NCBI GenBank assembly: GCA_002428055.1
Contig: DIZY01000018.1
Span: 1-26,917 of the forward strand
Length of the DNA: 26,917 nt
Reading direction: 5' to 3'
DNA from: Helicobacteraceae bacterium UBA6016
GTDB taxonomy: Bacteria; Campylobacterota; Campylobacteria; Campylobacterales; UBA6016
The notes below the pieces were generated by a model, which worked only from the letters and a program-made list of their open reading frames with translations, searched no databases and was not told the origin of the DNA. Within the stretch, counting starts at the first letter, position 1, and every line of letters starts with the position of its first letter. A program made the position numbers and the translations under genes. Below are positions 8,017 to 15,860 of this stretch, piece by piece.

Positions 8017-9012
8017 CTAGCATATCCTAGGAAGTAGTTCGCCGGTCGGATACTCAAGGATGCGTCTCGTGCCGTAACCGTTTCTTAGGACTGCTCTGTT
8101 TTTGCCATCATCAATTACTTCTCCGACTATTGCGGCGTTTTTGGTAAAGTCATATGACTTTAAAATATTTAGTATCTCATCTTCACCTTCTCGCACCGCC
8201 ATCACAAATGTACCCTCATTGGCAAGGCTCAAAGGCTCAAAGCCTAGAAGCTCGCACACTCCGGCAACCTCAGGCAGAACAGTAAAAGACTCCTCGACAA
8301 TATCCATAGAAACGGCAGAAGAAGCGCACCACTCGTTTAGCACGGCCGCTACACCTCCGCGGGTCGCATCCCTCATCGATATTATCTGTGCTTTTGCGCC
8401 AAGTAGCTTCTCCACTGTCGGCCACATAGAAGCGCAGTCGCTTTTGAGGGCGCTCACTAGCTCTATTCCTTCTCTTGCCGAAAATATCGCCGCACCGTGC
8501 TCGCCGACGCTCCTGGAGACTATTATCTTATCTCCCGCTTTCAGGTTTTTACAGCTTATCCCTTCAAGCATTACCTCGCCGACAGCAGAGGTGTTGATAA
8601 ATATCTTATCCACACTACCCCTTGGCGCTATCTTCGTATCTCCCGTCACCACCATCGCACCGTTCACGGCTAGTTCGGCGGCTATGGAGTCCGCTATCCG
8701 CTCCAAATCGCCCACATCAAAACCCTCCTCAATAATGAGCGAGAGCGAGAGATATTTTGGCTTTGCCCCCATCATCGCAAGGTCGTTGCAACTACCGCAT
8801 ACCGCTATCTTGCCGATGTCGCCGCCCGCAAAAAATATCGGGCTAACTATAAAGCTATCGGTCGTAAAAGCAGTTTTACCCTCTATCTTAAAGACAGCCG
8901 CATCCTCGGCTCTTAGTAAAATATCGTTTTTGAGTCTTTTGAAAAAAACTTCGTTTATAAGTCGGTTCGACTCTACTCCGCCGCTACCTTGCGCAAGTGT
9001 GATTTTACTCAT
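8017..9012 (-). CDS. hypE: Hydrogenase maturation protein HypE (thiocarbamoyl dehydratase)
   Basis: HypE converts a carbamoyl group, received from HypF on its C-terminal Cys, into the thiocyanate that gives the cyanide ligands of the NiFe site. The 331-residue product belongs to the PurM/ThiL-like ATP-binding fold. It has the AQGSGG start region, the DDGKNRAVLRNG-type C-terminal segment and the diagnostic ending PRIC, with Cys331 as the last residue. Its ATG overlaps the hypD stop by 4 nt. Confidence 0.97.
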   Translation of the reverse strand: MSKITLAQGSGGVESNRLINEVFFKRLKNDILLRAEDAAVFKIEGKTAFTTDSFIVSPIFFAGGDIGKIAVCGSCNDLAMMGAKPKYLSLSLIIEEGFDVGDLERIADSIAAELAVNGAMVVTGDTKIAPRGSVDKIFINTSAVGEVMLEGISCKNLKAGDKIIVSRSVGEHGAAIFSAREGIELVSALKSDCASMWPTVEKLLGAKAQIISMRDATRGGVAAVLNEWCASSAVSMDIVEESFTVLPEVAGVCELLGFEPLSLANEGTFVMAVREGEDEILNILKSYDFTKNAAIVGEVIDDGKNRAVLRNGYGTRRILEYPTGELLPRIC

Positions 9013-10136
9013 ATAGATTTTCCGTATTTAAAATATGCGGCACAAGCCCCCTCGGAGCTTACCATGCAAGAACCCAGGGGTGAACTAGGTGTACACGCCG
9101 TGCCAAATACTTTGCAATCAAACGGTTTTGCTTTGCCTTTTAACACCTCCCCGCATATACAGGCTTTGTGATCCTCGGCGGACTCTTTTGGCAACGCATC
9201 CGCAAATACCTTGTACGCATCCAAATGGGCAAACTCGTCTCTTATGCGAAGCGAACTTTTAGGGATTGCTCCGATACCACGCCAAATAAACGAGTCGTCC
9301 ACTTCCATATATCCATTGATTAGTTCCATCGCCTTTGGATTTGCCTCCACCCCCACGCTTCTCGTATACTCTATCTCAGTCTCGGCCCTATTTTCCAGCT
9401 TTTGCGTCACAAGCATAGAGATGGACTCCATAATATCAACAGGCTCAAACCCTGCGGCTACTATCGGCACACCATATTTATTGGATATCGGTTCATATAT
9501 TTTGGAGCCAGTGATTACGCTCACATGGGCGGGAGCCAAAAATGCGTTTACACGGGTCTCAGAGTCGTCCATGATGGCGCACATTGGCTCAGGCACCGTC
9601 ACATGATTGATTGCGTAGTATATATTTGTTAGCCCCTGTTTAATACCTCTATCCATCAAAGCCGCGGTCATCGGCGTAGTGGTCTCGAAGCCTATCGCAA
9701 AATATATGACTTTTTTATTAGGATTATCGGTGGCTATTTTAAGTATTTCGGTGGGAGAGTAGACGAAGCGCACATCTGCGCCCTCGCCTCTGACCTGTGA
9801 AAGCGACTTCGACGAACCAGGCACTCTTATCATGTCGCCTAGCGTCACCAGTATCGTGTCATCCATCTGCGCCAGAGCTATTGCGGCGTCTATTCTGCCT
9901 TTTGGCATGATGCAGACAGGACAGCCGGGACCGTGGACAAACTCAATATTCTCGGGCATCATCTGATTGATACCGTATTTCATTATAGTATGAGTATGTC
10001 CGCCGCACACCTCCATGATATACAGCTTCTCTTTTAGCTTTTTGGCATCCTCCGTTATTTTGCGTTTTAGCGCAAATATCGTCTCTTTATCACGAAATCC
10101 ATCAAACAAAACCGAAAAGTCAACGGTGCTACTCAC
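9009..10136 (-). CDS. hypD: Hydrogenase maturation protein HypD
   Basis: HypD is the Fe-S scaffold on which, with HypC, the Fe(CN)2CO unit is assembled. The 375-residue product has the CGGHTH motif (Cys44), GPGCPVC (Cys72, Cys75) and a Cys-rich C-terminal region expected to hold the [4Fe-4S] cluster. It starts 8 nt inside hypC and its stop overlaps hypE by 4 nt, indicating tight translational coupling. Confidence 0.97.
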   Translation of the reverse strand: MSSTVDFSVLFDGFRDKETIFALKRKITEDAKKLKEKLYIMEVCGGHTHTIMKYGINQMMPENIEFVHGPGCPVCIMPKGRIDAAIALAQMDDTILVTLGDMIRVPGSSKSLSQVRGEGADVRFVYSPTEILKIATDNPNKKVIYFAIGFETTTPMTAALMDRGIKQGLTNIYYAINHVTVPEPMCAIMDDSETRVNAFLAPAHVSVITGSKIYEPISNKYGVPIVAAGFEPVDIMESISMLVTQKLENRAETEIEYTRSVGVEANPKAMELINGYMEVDDSFIWRGIGAIPKSSLRIRDEFAHLDAYKVFADALPKESAEDHKACICGEVLKGKAKPFDCKVFGTACTPSSPLGSCMVSSEGACAAYFKYGKSI

Positions 10137-10386
10137 CTATCGCCTCTCGTCTCTCCTCTTCATCCATCTGCGCAATTATCTCTTTGAATGTCTCGATACT
10201 CAGCAGGGCATTTTCTTCATCTATTTTGTTTATTGCATAGCCGATGTGTATCAGCACATAATCGCCGATAGCGACAGGTTCAGGCATCAAGTCTAGGCTA
10301 ACAACCCTTGCAACGCCCAGCGTATCCACCGTCGCCATATTGTCGGCATCCAGTGAAACTACTTTTGAAGGAATGGAAAGACACAT
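10129..10386 (-). CDS. hypC: Hydrogenase assembly chaperone HypC/HybG family
   Basis: HypC carries the iron unit from HypD to the large-subunit precursor. The 85-residue product starts MCLSIPSKV; Cys2 is the essential iron-binding residue, and His47 in the VLIHIG segment is also conserved. The open frame extends 15 codons upstream into hypB, but Cys2 must follow the initiator Met, so the start is the ATG at 10386, 2 nt after the hypB stop. Confidence 0.95.
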   Translation of the reverse strand: MCLSIPSKVVSLDADNMATVDTLGVARVVSLDLMPEPVAIGDYVLIHIGYAINKIDEENALLSIETFKEIIAQMDEEERREAIGE

Positions 10387-10388
10387 AT

Positions 10389-11207
10389 TTAGCCCCTGAG
10401 TTCTTTTTTCATTTTTAGGTAATTTATCCATTTTTGGATGCTTTCATCGTCTTTTGTGGAGACCTCCAGTATATCCGCCTTTGGATTTAGACGCCTTGCA
10501 TCCTCTTTTGCCTCTTTTAGGTCAAAGTCAAAATACGGCAACAAATCGCACTTTGTGAATACGATAATGTCGGCGGCACGGAACATTACTGGGTATTTTT
10601 GGATTTTGTCCGCACCCTCGGGGATAGATAAAAGCACGACATTGATATGCGCTCCAAGGTCGTAGCTAGCAGGGCAAACAAGATTTCCCACATTTTCTAT
10701 AAATACTATATCTGCATCATTTATCGGCAACTCGTGAAGAGCGTGATGCACCATGTGAGCGTCAAGGTGGCAAGCCGTTCCGGTGGTTATCTGATACGCT
10801 GCCGCCCCTTTGGCTTTTATCCTATCGGCGTCTTTGTTCGTCTCAAGGTCGCCCTCTATGACAGCTATCTTAAGTCCGCCCGCCTCTATAGTTTTTTCCA
10901 AGAGGCTCGTCTTGCCACTTCCCGGGGAGCTCATTATGTTTATTGCGAGCACATTCGCTTCGTTAAAATGCTCTCTATTTCCCACCGCTTCACGGTCGTT
11001 TTCGTCAAGTATTTTTGTGATGACCGCTATTGTTTTTTTGTCGTTTAGTTGCGGGTTTTGGTGTAGGTGCTCATGGTGGTGATGGTCGTGCGCATCGCCA
11101 TGTTTGTGACCGTGATGGTGCTCATGTGAATGTCCGTCTCCGTGGTCGTGGTGATGTGAATGCCCCTCTTTTGCTCCCGCTATCGTACAGCCGCAATCTT
11201 TACACAT
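10389..11207 (-). CDS. hypB: Hydrogenase nickel incorporation GTPase HypB, His-rich form
   Basis: HypB is a GTPase that stores nickel and hands it to HypA and the large subunit. The 272-residue product starts MCKDCGC, a high-affinity nickel site (C2, C5, C7). A His/Asp/Gly-rich stretch with 19 His in about 34 residues (16-49) follows and probably stores metal. The G domain has the P-loop PGSGKTS (about residues 95-101), the TACHLDAHMVHHAL metal/switch segment and a TKCD guanine-specificity motif. AAAGGA precedes the ATG. A 98-nt gap upstream contains a structured element that is repeated before the gene at 23818. Confidence 0.97.
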   Translation of the reverse strand: MCKDCGCTIAGAKEGHSHHHDHGDGHSHEHHHGHKHGDAHDHHHHEHLHQNPQLNDKKTIAVITKILDENDREAVGNREHFNEANVLAINIMSSPGSGKTSLLEKTIEAGGLKIAVIEGDLETNKDADRIKAKGAAAYQITTGTACHLDAHMVHHALHELPINDADIVFIENVGNLVCPASYDLGAHINVVLLSIPEGADKIQKYPVMFRAADIIVFTKCDLLPYFDFDLKEAKEDARRLNPKADILEVSTKDDESIQKWINYLKMKKELRG

Positions 11208-11220
11208 TTTTGTATCCTTT

Positions 11221-11292
11221 AATTAGTTCTCAAATTTCCAGCAAAGCCGCAAATTAGCTCTTCGGCAGAGCGCCCTCGCAGCTAGCTGCTCT
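11221..11292 (-). ncRNA. Candidate structured leader RNA of hypB (copy A of a repeated element)
   Basis: Read on the minus strand, this 72-nt element ends 13 nt before the hypB ATG. It has hairpin P1, GCAG-CTAG-CTGC (11278-11289). Helix P2 pairs AGGGC (11272-11276) with GCTTT (11243-11247). P2 encloses hairpin P3, GCTCT-loop-AGAGC (11257-11271), plus a 9-nt unpaired strand. A conserved tail containing GGAAATTTGAGAA follows. It aligns without gaps to 23727-23798 (about 59 of 72 identical by hand count). The differences in P1 and P3 are compensatory. I do not recognise it as a named RNA family. Confidence 0.6.
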
Positions 11293-11305
11293 TAGCTTGT
11301 CGGTC

Positions 11306-12073
11306 TTAATTCCAGTCGTGCGCATGCAGATGCTCGTGAAGCTCGCCATCGTGGTGGTGCTTGTGCGAGTGCAGAAGTCCCGCATTTGCCATCAGAGCTT
11401 TGTCGTTCAAAAATTCGGCGGTTTTGCCGTCAAATACTATTTTACCATCTCGCATCACTATCGCCCTCTCTCCAAGCTCTGCCGCAAGAGAAAGATTGTG
11501 AGTAGCCGTCACACTGCAACCGTTTGAGGCTTCAAGTATCTCGACAAGCCTTGCCGTCCAGTAAGGGTCAAGCGCACTTGTCGGTTCATCAAGAAGCAAC
11601 AAATCAGGAGAGAGAGCAAAGATACATGCTAGCGCCGCTCTTTGCTTCTCGCCGCCGCTTAGAGTGAAGGCAAACTCGTCAAGTCTGTTTTCTAACCCAA
11701 GCATATTTGCCGCATGAAACACTCTCTCTTTAACATCCAAAAGCCCAAATCTGCTCGGCGAAAACGCAATATCTTCATAAATATTTTTGCAAAAGAACAT
11801 CGCTTCATAGTTTTGGAAAAGCAGAGAACATTTTTGCCTAAAAGCGGTTTCAAACTGCTTAGTAAAGCTCTTTTTTGTGACGATTTCACCCTCAAAACAG
11901 AAATCTCCGCTATTTGTAAAATAAAGTCCGTTTAAAATCTTGAGCAAACTCGTCTTGCCGCTGCCGTTAAGACCCAGAAGTACGACTTTTTCGCCTTTTT
12001 GTATGTGAAATGAGACGCCGTCTAAGACTTTTTTCCCATCTCTCTCAAAAACAAGGTTTTCTATTTTAAGCAC
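11306..12073 (-). CDS. cbiO: ECF-type nickel/cobalt transporter ATP-binding protein, His-rich tail
   Basis: This is the ATPase of an energy-coupling-factor importer, probably for nickel given the hydrogenase context (NikO would be an equal name). The 255-residue product has Walker A GLNGSGKTS, signature LSGGEKQR, Walker B LLLLDEP and the switch His in ATHNLS. The last 23 residues contain nine His and end HAHDWN, a probable metal-binding tail not needed for ATPase function. It overlaps cbiQ by 8 nt. Confidence 0.92.
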   Translation of the reverse strand: MLKIENLVFERDGKKVLDGVSFHIQKGEKVVLLGLNGSGKTSLLKILNGLYFTNSGDFCFEGEIVTKKSFTKQFETAFRQKCSLLFQNYEAMFFCKNIYEDIAFSPSRFGLLDVKERVFHAANMLGLENRLDEFAFTLSGGEKQRAALACIFALSPDLLLLDEPTSALDPYWTARLVEILEASNGCSVTATHNLSLAAELGERAIVMRDGKIVFDGKTAEFLNDKALMANAGLLHSHKHHHDGELHEHLHAHDWN

Positions 12074-12629
12074 TCTGCCCTCTTGACCTTAAAGCCTCGG
12101 CGCTCGCACGAAACCCCTCAAGGCTTCGCAGTAGCAGAGCGGTAACGATAATAGACAAAAGCCCTATTGACTCTTTCATGCTATCCATCCTAAGCCCCCT
12201 GCTTCTAGCCACCTCGCCAAACTCCTGCATCTCTTTTTTTAGACTCTCTATTTTGGAAAAGAGCATAATAAAAAATATGGAGAGTTCGTTTTTGACAGAA
12301 AAGATATTAAAGATTCCTACTCTATCCACAAGAGAGAGCGTCAAAAACACGCTACTAAAAGAGCGACAAAAGAGCACGCCTATGTGGGCTGCGTCAAAAT
12401 CAGAGCCAAAAAAAGCGGATGTAGCGGCGGCGCCTAGGAGCGTGAAGCCGCTGAAAAATGCCACGGCAAAAAAAGATCTTAAGAATATAACTTTTCTGCG
12501 ACCACTCCCTAAAAAGAGAAAAGAGGCGGCGGCGACAAGCCCGAAAAGCCAAAGCTCTTCGGCAATACTCAGAGCCACCAAAACACAGATATAAGCGAAT
12601 GCGAAAAGCTTATTTTTGGACACGAGCAA
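12066..12629 (-). CDS. cbiQ: ECF-type nickel/cobalt transporter transmembrane protein CbiQ
   Basis: CbiQ is the T component that couples the ATPase to the substrate-binding membrane protein. The 187-residue product is shorter than the usual 220-260. It has several hydrophobic helices and two Ala-Arg-Gly-type coupling motifs near the C-terminus (ARSRGLR and LRSRGQS) that contact the ATPase. The longest frame starts at a TTG (12629); a GTG two codons later (12623) is an equal candidate. Either start lies inside the preceding gene. Confidence 0.88.
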   Translation of the reverse strand: MLVSKNKLFAFAYICVLVALSIAEELWLFGLVAAASFLFLGSGRRKVIFLRSFFAVAFFSGFTLLGAAATSAFFGSDFDAAHIGVLFCRSFSSVFLTLSLVDRVGIFNIFSVKNELSIFFIMLFSKIESLKKEMQEFGEVARSRGLRMDSMKESIGLLSIIVTALLLRSLEGFRASAEALRSRGQSA

Positions 12630-12906
12630 TCTTTTTTAGCGCATAAAAAATAGATATTACGATGATAGAGCCAAGTGTTGCGCTAAATATATAGCCCCCG
12701 ATGTCGCCAAGCGGTAAAAATGAGTAATCACCGAAAGGGGCTTCAAAAAAACCGCCCTCTTTAATGCCTTTTGGCACAAATCCTATCATTGCGGCAAGCT
12801 CTTCTTCGCTCCACTCACCCCAAGCGGGATTTTGCGTGATAAGCCCAAGCGGTGTAAGAATAATTAAAACGGCCAATCCTGTAATCAATTTTCTATAACC
12901 GCTCAT
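12610..12906 (-). CDS. CbiN/NikN-like small membrane component (PDGLE-type)
   Basis: The 98-residue product has two membrane helices (about residues 7-24 and 68-90) flanking a periplasmic loop with a conserved-looking PFGDYSFLPLGD segment. This is the layout of the small N component of nickel/cobalt ECF importers. Its ATG overlaps the cbiM stop by 4 nt and its 3' end overlaps cbiQ, so all four transporter genes are translationally coupled. It is probably needed for metal loading by CbiM. Confidence 0.75.
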   Translation of the reverse strand: MSGYRKLITGLAVLIILTPLGLITQNPAWGEWSEEELAAMIGFVPKGIKEGGFFEAPFGDYSFLPLGDIGGYIFSATLGSIIVISIFYALKKIARVQK

Positions 12907-13568
12907 TTTTGCACCTCAGGCATAGCGATATTTACTTTATTAAGAAGCGTCAAAGCACCCGCCGTAATAACGCCCTCAAGAATACCGAAAAACAGTACAT
13001 GGGAGCCGACAAGAGCAGGAATTGTCACATCAAGTCCCAAAGGAAAAAATGCGGGCTTACCGCTTTCATCCATAAAGAACATCGGCTCTATACCCAAAAG
13101 TACGGCAACCAAAATAGATGACATAACTGCCGCCGTATATCCGCTAACAAACCAAGACGCCTTCTCATTTGTAAATTTGCTTGCAAACTTGGCGGCAAAA
13201 TGCGCCGAAAATGCGCCCACAAAACCCATCGATATGGCGTTTGCCCCAAAAGCAAGTATCCCGCCGTCGCCGAACAACACGGCTTGCAGTAGAAGCACCA
13301 CGCTAAGCGAAAAAAGAGCGACCCAAGGACCAAAAAGTAGCGTCAAAATCGCCACGCCCGTAGCGTGTCCGCTCGTACCTCCAGGGATTGGAATGTTGAA
13401 CATCATGATAACAAAACTAAAAGCTGAAATGGAGGCCAAAAAAGGCATTACGGAGTCGTCGGAAACAAGCTTTGTGACTTTTTTGTAGGCAACATAAAAT
13501 AGAGTCGCCTCGGCAAGTAAAAGGGGGGCATAAACAGCGGGGGCTAGAAAACCGTCAGGAATATGCAT
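12903..13568 (-). CDS. cbiM: ECF-type nickel/cobalt substrate-binding membrane protein CbiM/NikM
   Basis: CbiM/NikM binds the metal ion in the membrane. The 221-residue product starts MHIPDG; His2 and the N-terminal backbone form the square-planar metal site. The second signature, GGTSGHATG (His68), supplies another ligand. About six or seven hydrophobic helices follow. AAAGGA lies upstream of the ATG. It is 48 nt downstream of hypF. The hydrogenase context points to nickel rather than cobalt. Confidence 0.93.
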   Translation of the reverse strand: MHIPDGFLAPAVYAPLLLAEATLFYVAYKKVTKLVSDDSVMPFLASISAFSFVIMMFNIPIPGGTSGHATGVAILTLLFGPWVALFSLSVVLLLQAVLFGDGGILAFGANAISMGFVGAFSAHFAAKFASKFTNEKASWFVSGYTAAVMSSILVAVLLGIEPMFFMDESGKPAFFPLGLDVTIPALVGSHVLFFGILEGVITAGALTLLNKVNIAMPEVQK

Positions 13569-13616
13569 ACTTTTTTCCTTTTAGTATTATTCGGTCAAGA
13601 TTTTATTTACTTTAAC

Positions 13617-15860
13617 CTAAAGTTCTTCTTTGGTTATGTGACCACTCAGATACAAATATGCAAAGGCGGCTTGTCCGGCGCATATGGAGGAGTCGTTTGG
13701 GCTTAGCTTCTCGTGAAAAAACACTTCGCGCCCCCCTGTTTCATCTTTTATTCTACCGACCAAAGCGGCATTTTGGAAGACTCCGCCGGAGCAAAAAATA
13801 GGCAAATCATACTTTGCGGATAGCTCCTTGACATACAGCGCAAGGGTATTTATAAATTTTGTAGCCGCTTTTGCGGCATCTTTTTCGCTCAAAATATCTT
13901 GCAAAAGCCGCCCCATATCGGATAACTCTCCAAAATGCTCGCCGCTTGAAGCGTCATACAGACTCTCCATCATAAGCCCGCTCTCCCCCTCATAACACTC
14001 GCCATGCACGACTCCAATAAGCGCCGCCACACCGTCAAATAGCCTTCCCATTGAAGTGGTTTTGACGCAATTGATTTTTTTTGCGAATGCGTCAAATAGT
14101 AGTTTTGTCTCATCCTCGCCAAACCCAAGCCTATTCGCCACAGTGTGCGAAACTTCTTCGTCCAGAAACGACAAGGCAAGAGACAAAGCGGCTTTGCGTG
14201 GCTCTTTTGCTACACTCTCGCCGCCGAGTAGCCAAAACTGCGACAGATGCGCCACTCTCGTTATCTCGTATCCGTTTTTGGCAAAAACCTCACCACCCCA
14301 TACCGTGCCGTCATCACCAAGCCCCGTGCCATCCCAGACGATACCCAAAGCGTCCGAATGCAACGCCTCTTTTTCAAAGAGCAAAGCCAAAAAATGAGCT
14401 TTATGGTGTTGGATTTTTAGCGTCGGCACGCCCAGAGAGGCGGCGTAGGCAGATGAAGCGTAGCGGCTGTTTTTGTCGCAAACGGCAACACCAAACGACA
14501 AATTCCATAGTGAGCGCATATGCTCCACGCTTTGCTCATAATACTCCGCAGCCTCCAAAGAGCCCAAATCGCCGATATGTGAAGAGACGGCAACGGTGTC
14601 ATCAAAGCAGAGGGCAAAGCAGTTTTTTTGGTGCGCTCCTGCGCAAAAAACGGAGGCAGGAAACAGTGCGGTCTTGAAAAAAGAGGGGGCATAACCACGG
14701 GAGTTTCTAAGCTTGATTACACCACCGTCAGAAGCTCTAAGCACCGAGTCGTCACACCCTTGCACAATCACCCTATCATAATAAAAAGCGTAGTCAAAAG
14801 CTCCGCCAAGCCTTGCAAAAAGCTCTTTTTCATCAGTAATTATCGGCTCATCGGAGATGTTTGCGCTAGTGGCGACGAGTGGGAAATCTATCAGGCAAAA
14901 AAGGATTGAGTACACGCCGTTGTAGGGCAAAAATGCGCCGACAAAACTGCTTTCATGCGACACGAGAGGGCTTAGAGAATAGGCGGATGATTTTTTGAGT
15001 ATTGTTATAGGGCGTTCTTTTGAGCCAACCAAACTCTCTTCATAACTTGAAAGCTCGCACTCGTTTTTGAGAGCCTCCATGGAGCCAAACATCACGGCAA
15101 GCGGTTTTTTGGCTCTTCTTTTTTTCTCTCTTAGCCTTTTTACTGCCTCATTACTATCCGCACGGCAAAGTAGATGAAAGCCGCCAACCCCCTTCATCGC
15201 TATGATTTTGCCATCATTCAAAGCAATAGCAACTCGCTCCAGTATTTTCCCTGTTTTTGAGCACTCCAATACACTGCCTCGTTCATCCGCAAAATAAAAC
15301 GATGGACCACAATCTGGGCATGAAATCGGCTCAGCGTGAAAACGCCTATTTAAAATATTTTTGTATTCGCTCTTGCACGCCTCACACATCTCAAAAAACC
15401 TCATCGTAGTACGGCTCCTATCGTACGGCAAGGAATCTATAGCGGTAAATCTAGGGCCGCAGTTTTGGCAATTAATAAGCGGATACAAAAATCTTCTGTT
15501 TTCAGGTTCAAAAAGCTCTTTTTCACACTCTTCACAGATGGTTAGGTCAGGTGGAAATAAGGCATTTTTTGCGCCGCAATCCACACTATCTTCGACAAAA
15601 AATTCATCAAACTCTTTTAGTTTGGACTCTTTTATTGCGATGGCATCTATTTTTGCAAGAACTGGGGCTGAGTTTTGGAGTTCGTAGATGAAGTTGTCTA
15701 TTGCGGCGCTCTCGCCGCAAATAGTTATGAAGGCTCCGTTTGCACTGTTTTTGACGCTACCCGAAAGGGCGTATTTTGAAGCTAGGCGAGCCGCAAAGGG
15801 GCGAAAGCCGACCCCTTGGACAACGCCTTTTACCTCAATCTCTACGCATCTACCTTGCAA
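13617..15860 (-). CDS. hypF: Carbamoyltransferase HypF
   Basis: HypF uses carbamoyl phosphate and ATP to carbamoylate the C-terminal Cys of HypE, the source of the cyanide ligands. The 747-residue product has an acylphosphatase domain (about residues 5-90; VQGVGFRPF with Arg20, Asn38). Two double-CxxC zinc fingers follow (Cys109/112/131/134 and Cys159/162/181/184), then a YrdC-like domain (about 200-380). A Kae1-like domain has the HHKAH metal site and the WDGTGLGDDGTVWGGE nucleotide loop. All motifs are intact. The start is TTG, overlapping hydE by 11 nt. Confidence 0.96.
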   Translation of the reverse strand: MQGRCVEIEVKGVVQGVGFRPFAARLASKYALSGSVKNSANGAFITICGESAAIDNFIYELQNSAPVLAKIDAIAIKESKLKEFDEFFVEDSVDCGAKNALFPPDLTICEECEKELFEPENRRFLYPLINCQNCGPRFTAIDSLPYDRSRTTMRFFEMCEACKSEYKNILNRRFHAEPISCPDCGPSFYFADERGSVLECSKTGKILERVAIALNDGKIIAMKGVGGFHLLCRADSNEAVKRLREKKRRAKKPLAVMFGSMEALKNECELSSYEESLVGSKERPITILKKSSAYSLSPLVSHESSFVGAFLPYNGVYSILFCLIDFPLVATSANISDEPIITDEKELFARLGGAFDYAFYYDRVIVQGCDDSVLRASDGGVIKLRNSRGYAPSFFKTALFPASVFCAGAHQKNCFALCFDDTVAVSSHIGDLGSLEAAEYYEQSVEHMRSLWNLSFGVAVCDKNSRYASSAYAASLGVPTLKIQHHKAHFLALLFEKEALHSDALGIVWDGTGLGDDGTVWGGEVFAKNGYEITRVAHLSQFWLLGGESVAKEPRKAALSLALSFLDEEVSHTVANRLGFGEDETKLLFDAFAKKINCVKTTSMGRLFDGVAALIGVVHGECYEGESGLMMESLYDASSGEHFGELSDMGRLLQDILSEKDAAKAATKFINTLALYVKELSAKYDLPIFCSGGVFQNAALVGRIKDETGGREVFFHEKLSPNDSSICAGQAAFAYLYLSGHITKEEL

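Noticed and set aside
8102..9016. Long plus-strand open frame of 304 codons opposite hypE
   Set aside because: hypE is unambiguous on the minus strand; the antisense frame is rich in Ser/Pro/Ile, as expected for a shadow, and has no motif or ribosome-binding site.
11208..11305. Terminator between cbiO and hypB
   Set aside because: The hairpins here have no following T run in the direction of transcription, and the same fold recurs before the gene at 23818, so a leader element explains them better.
14081..14677. Plus-strand open frame of 198 codons opposite hypF
   Set aside because: Lies wholly within conserved hypF domains; its Arg/Pro-rich composition is typical of antisense reading.
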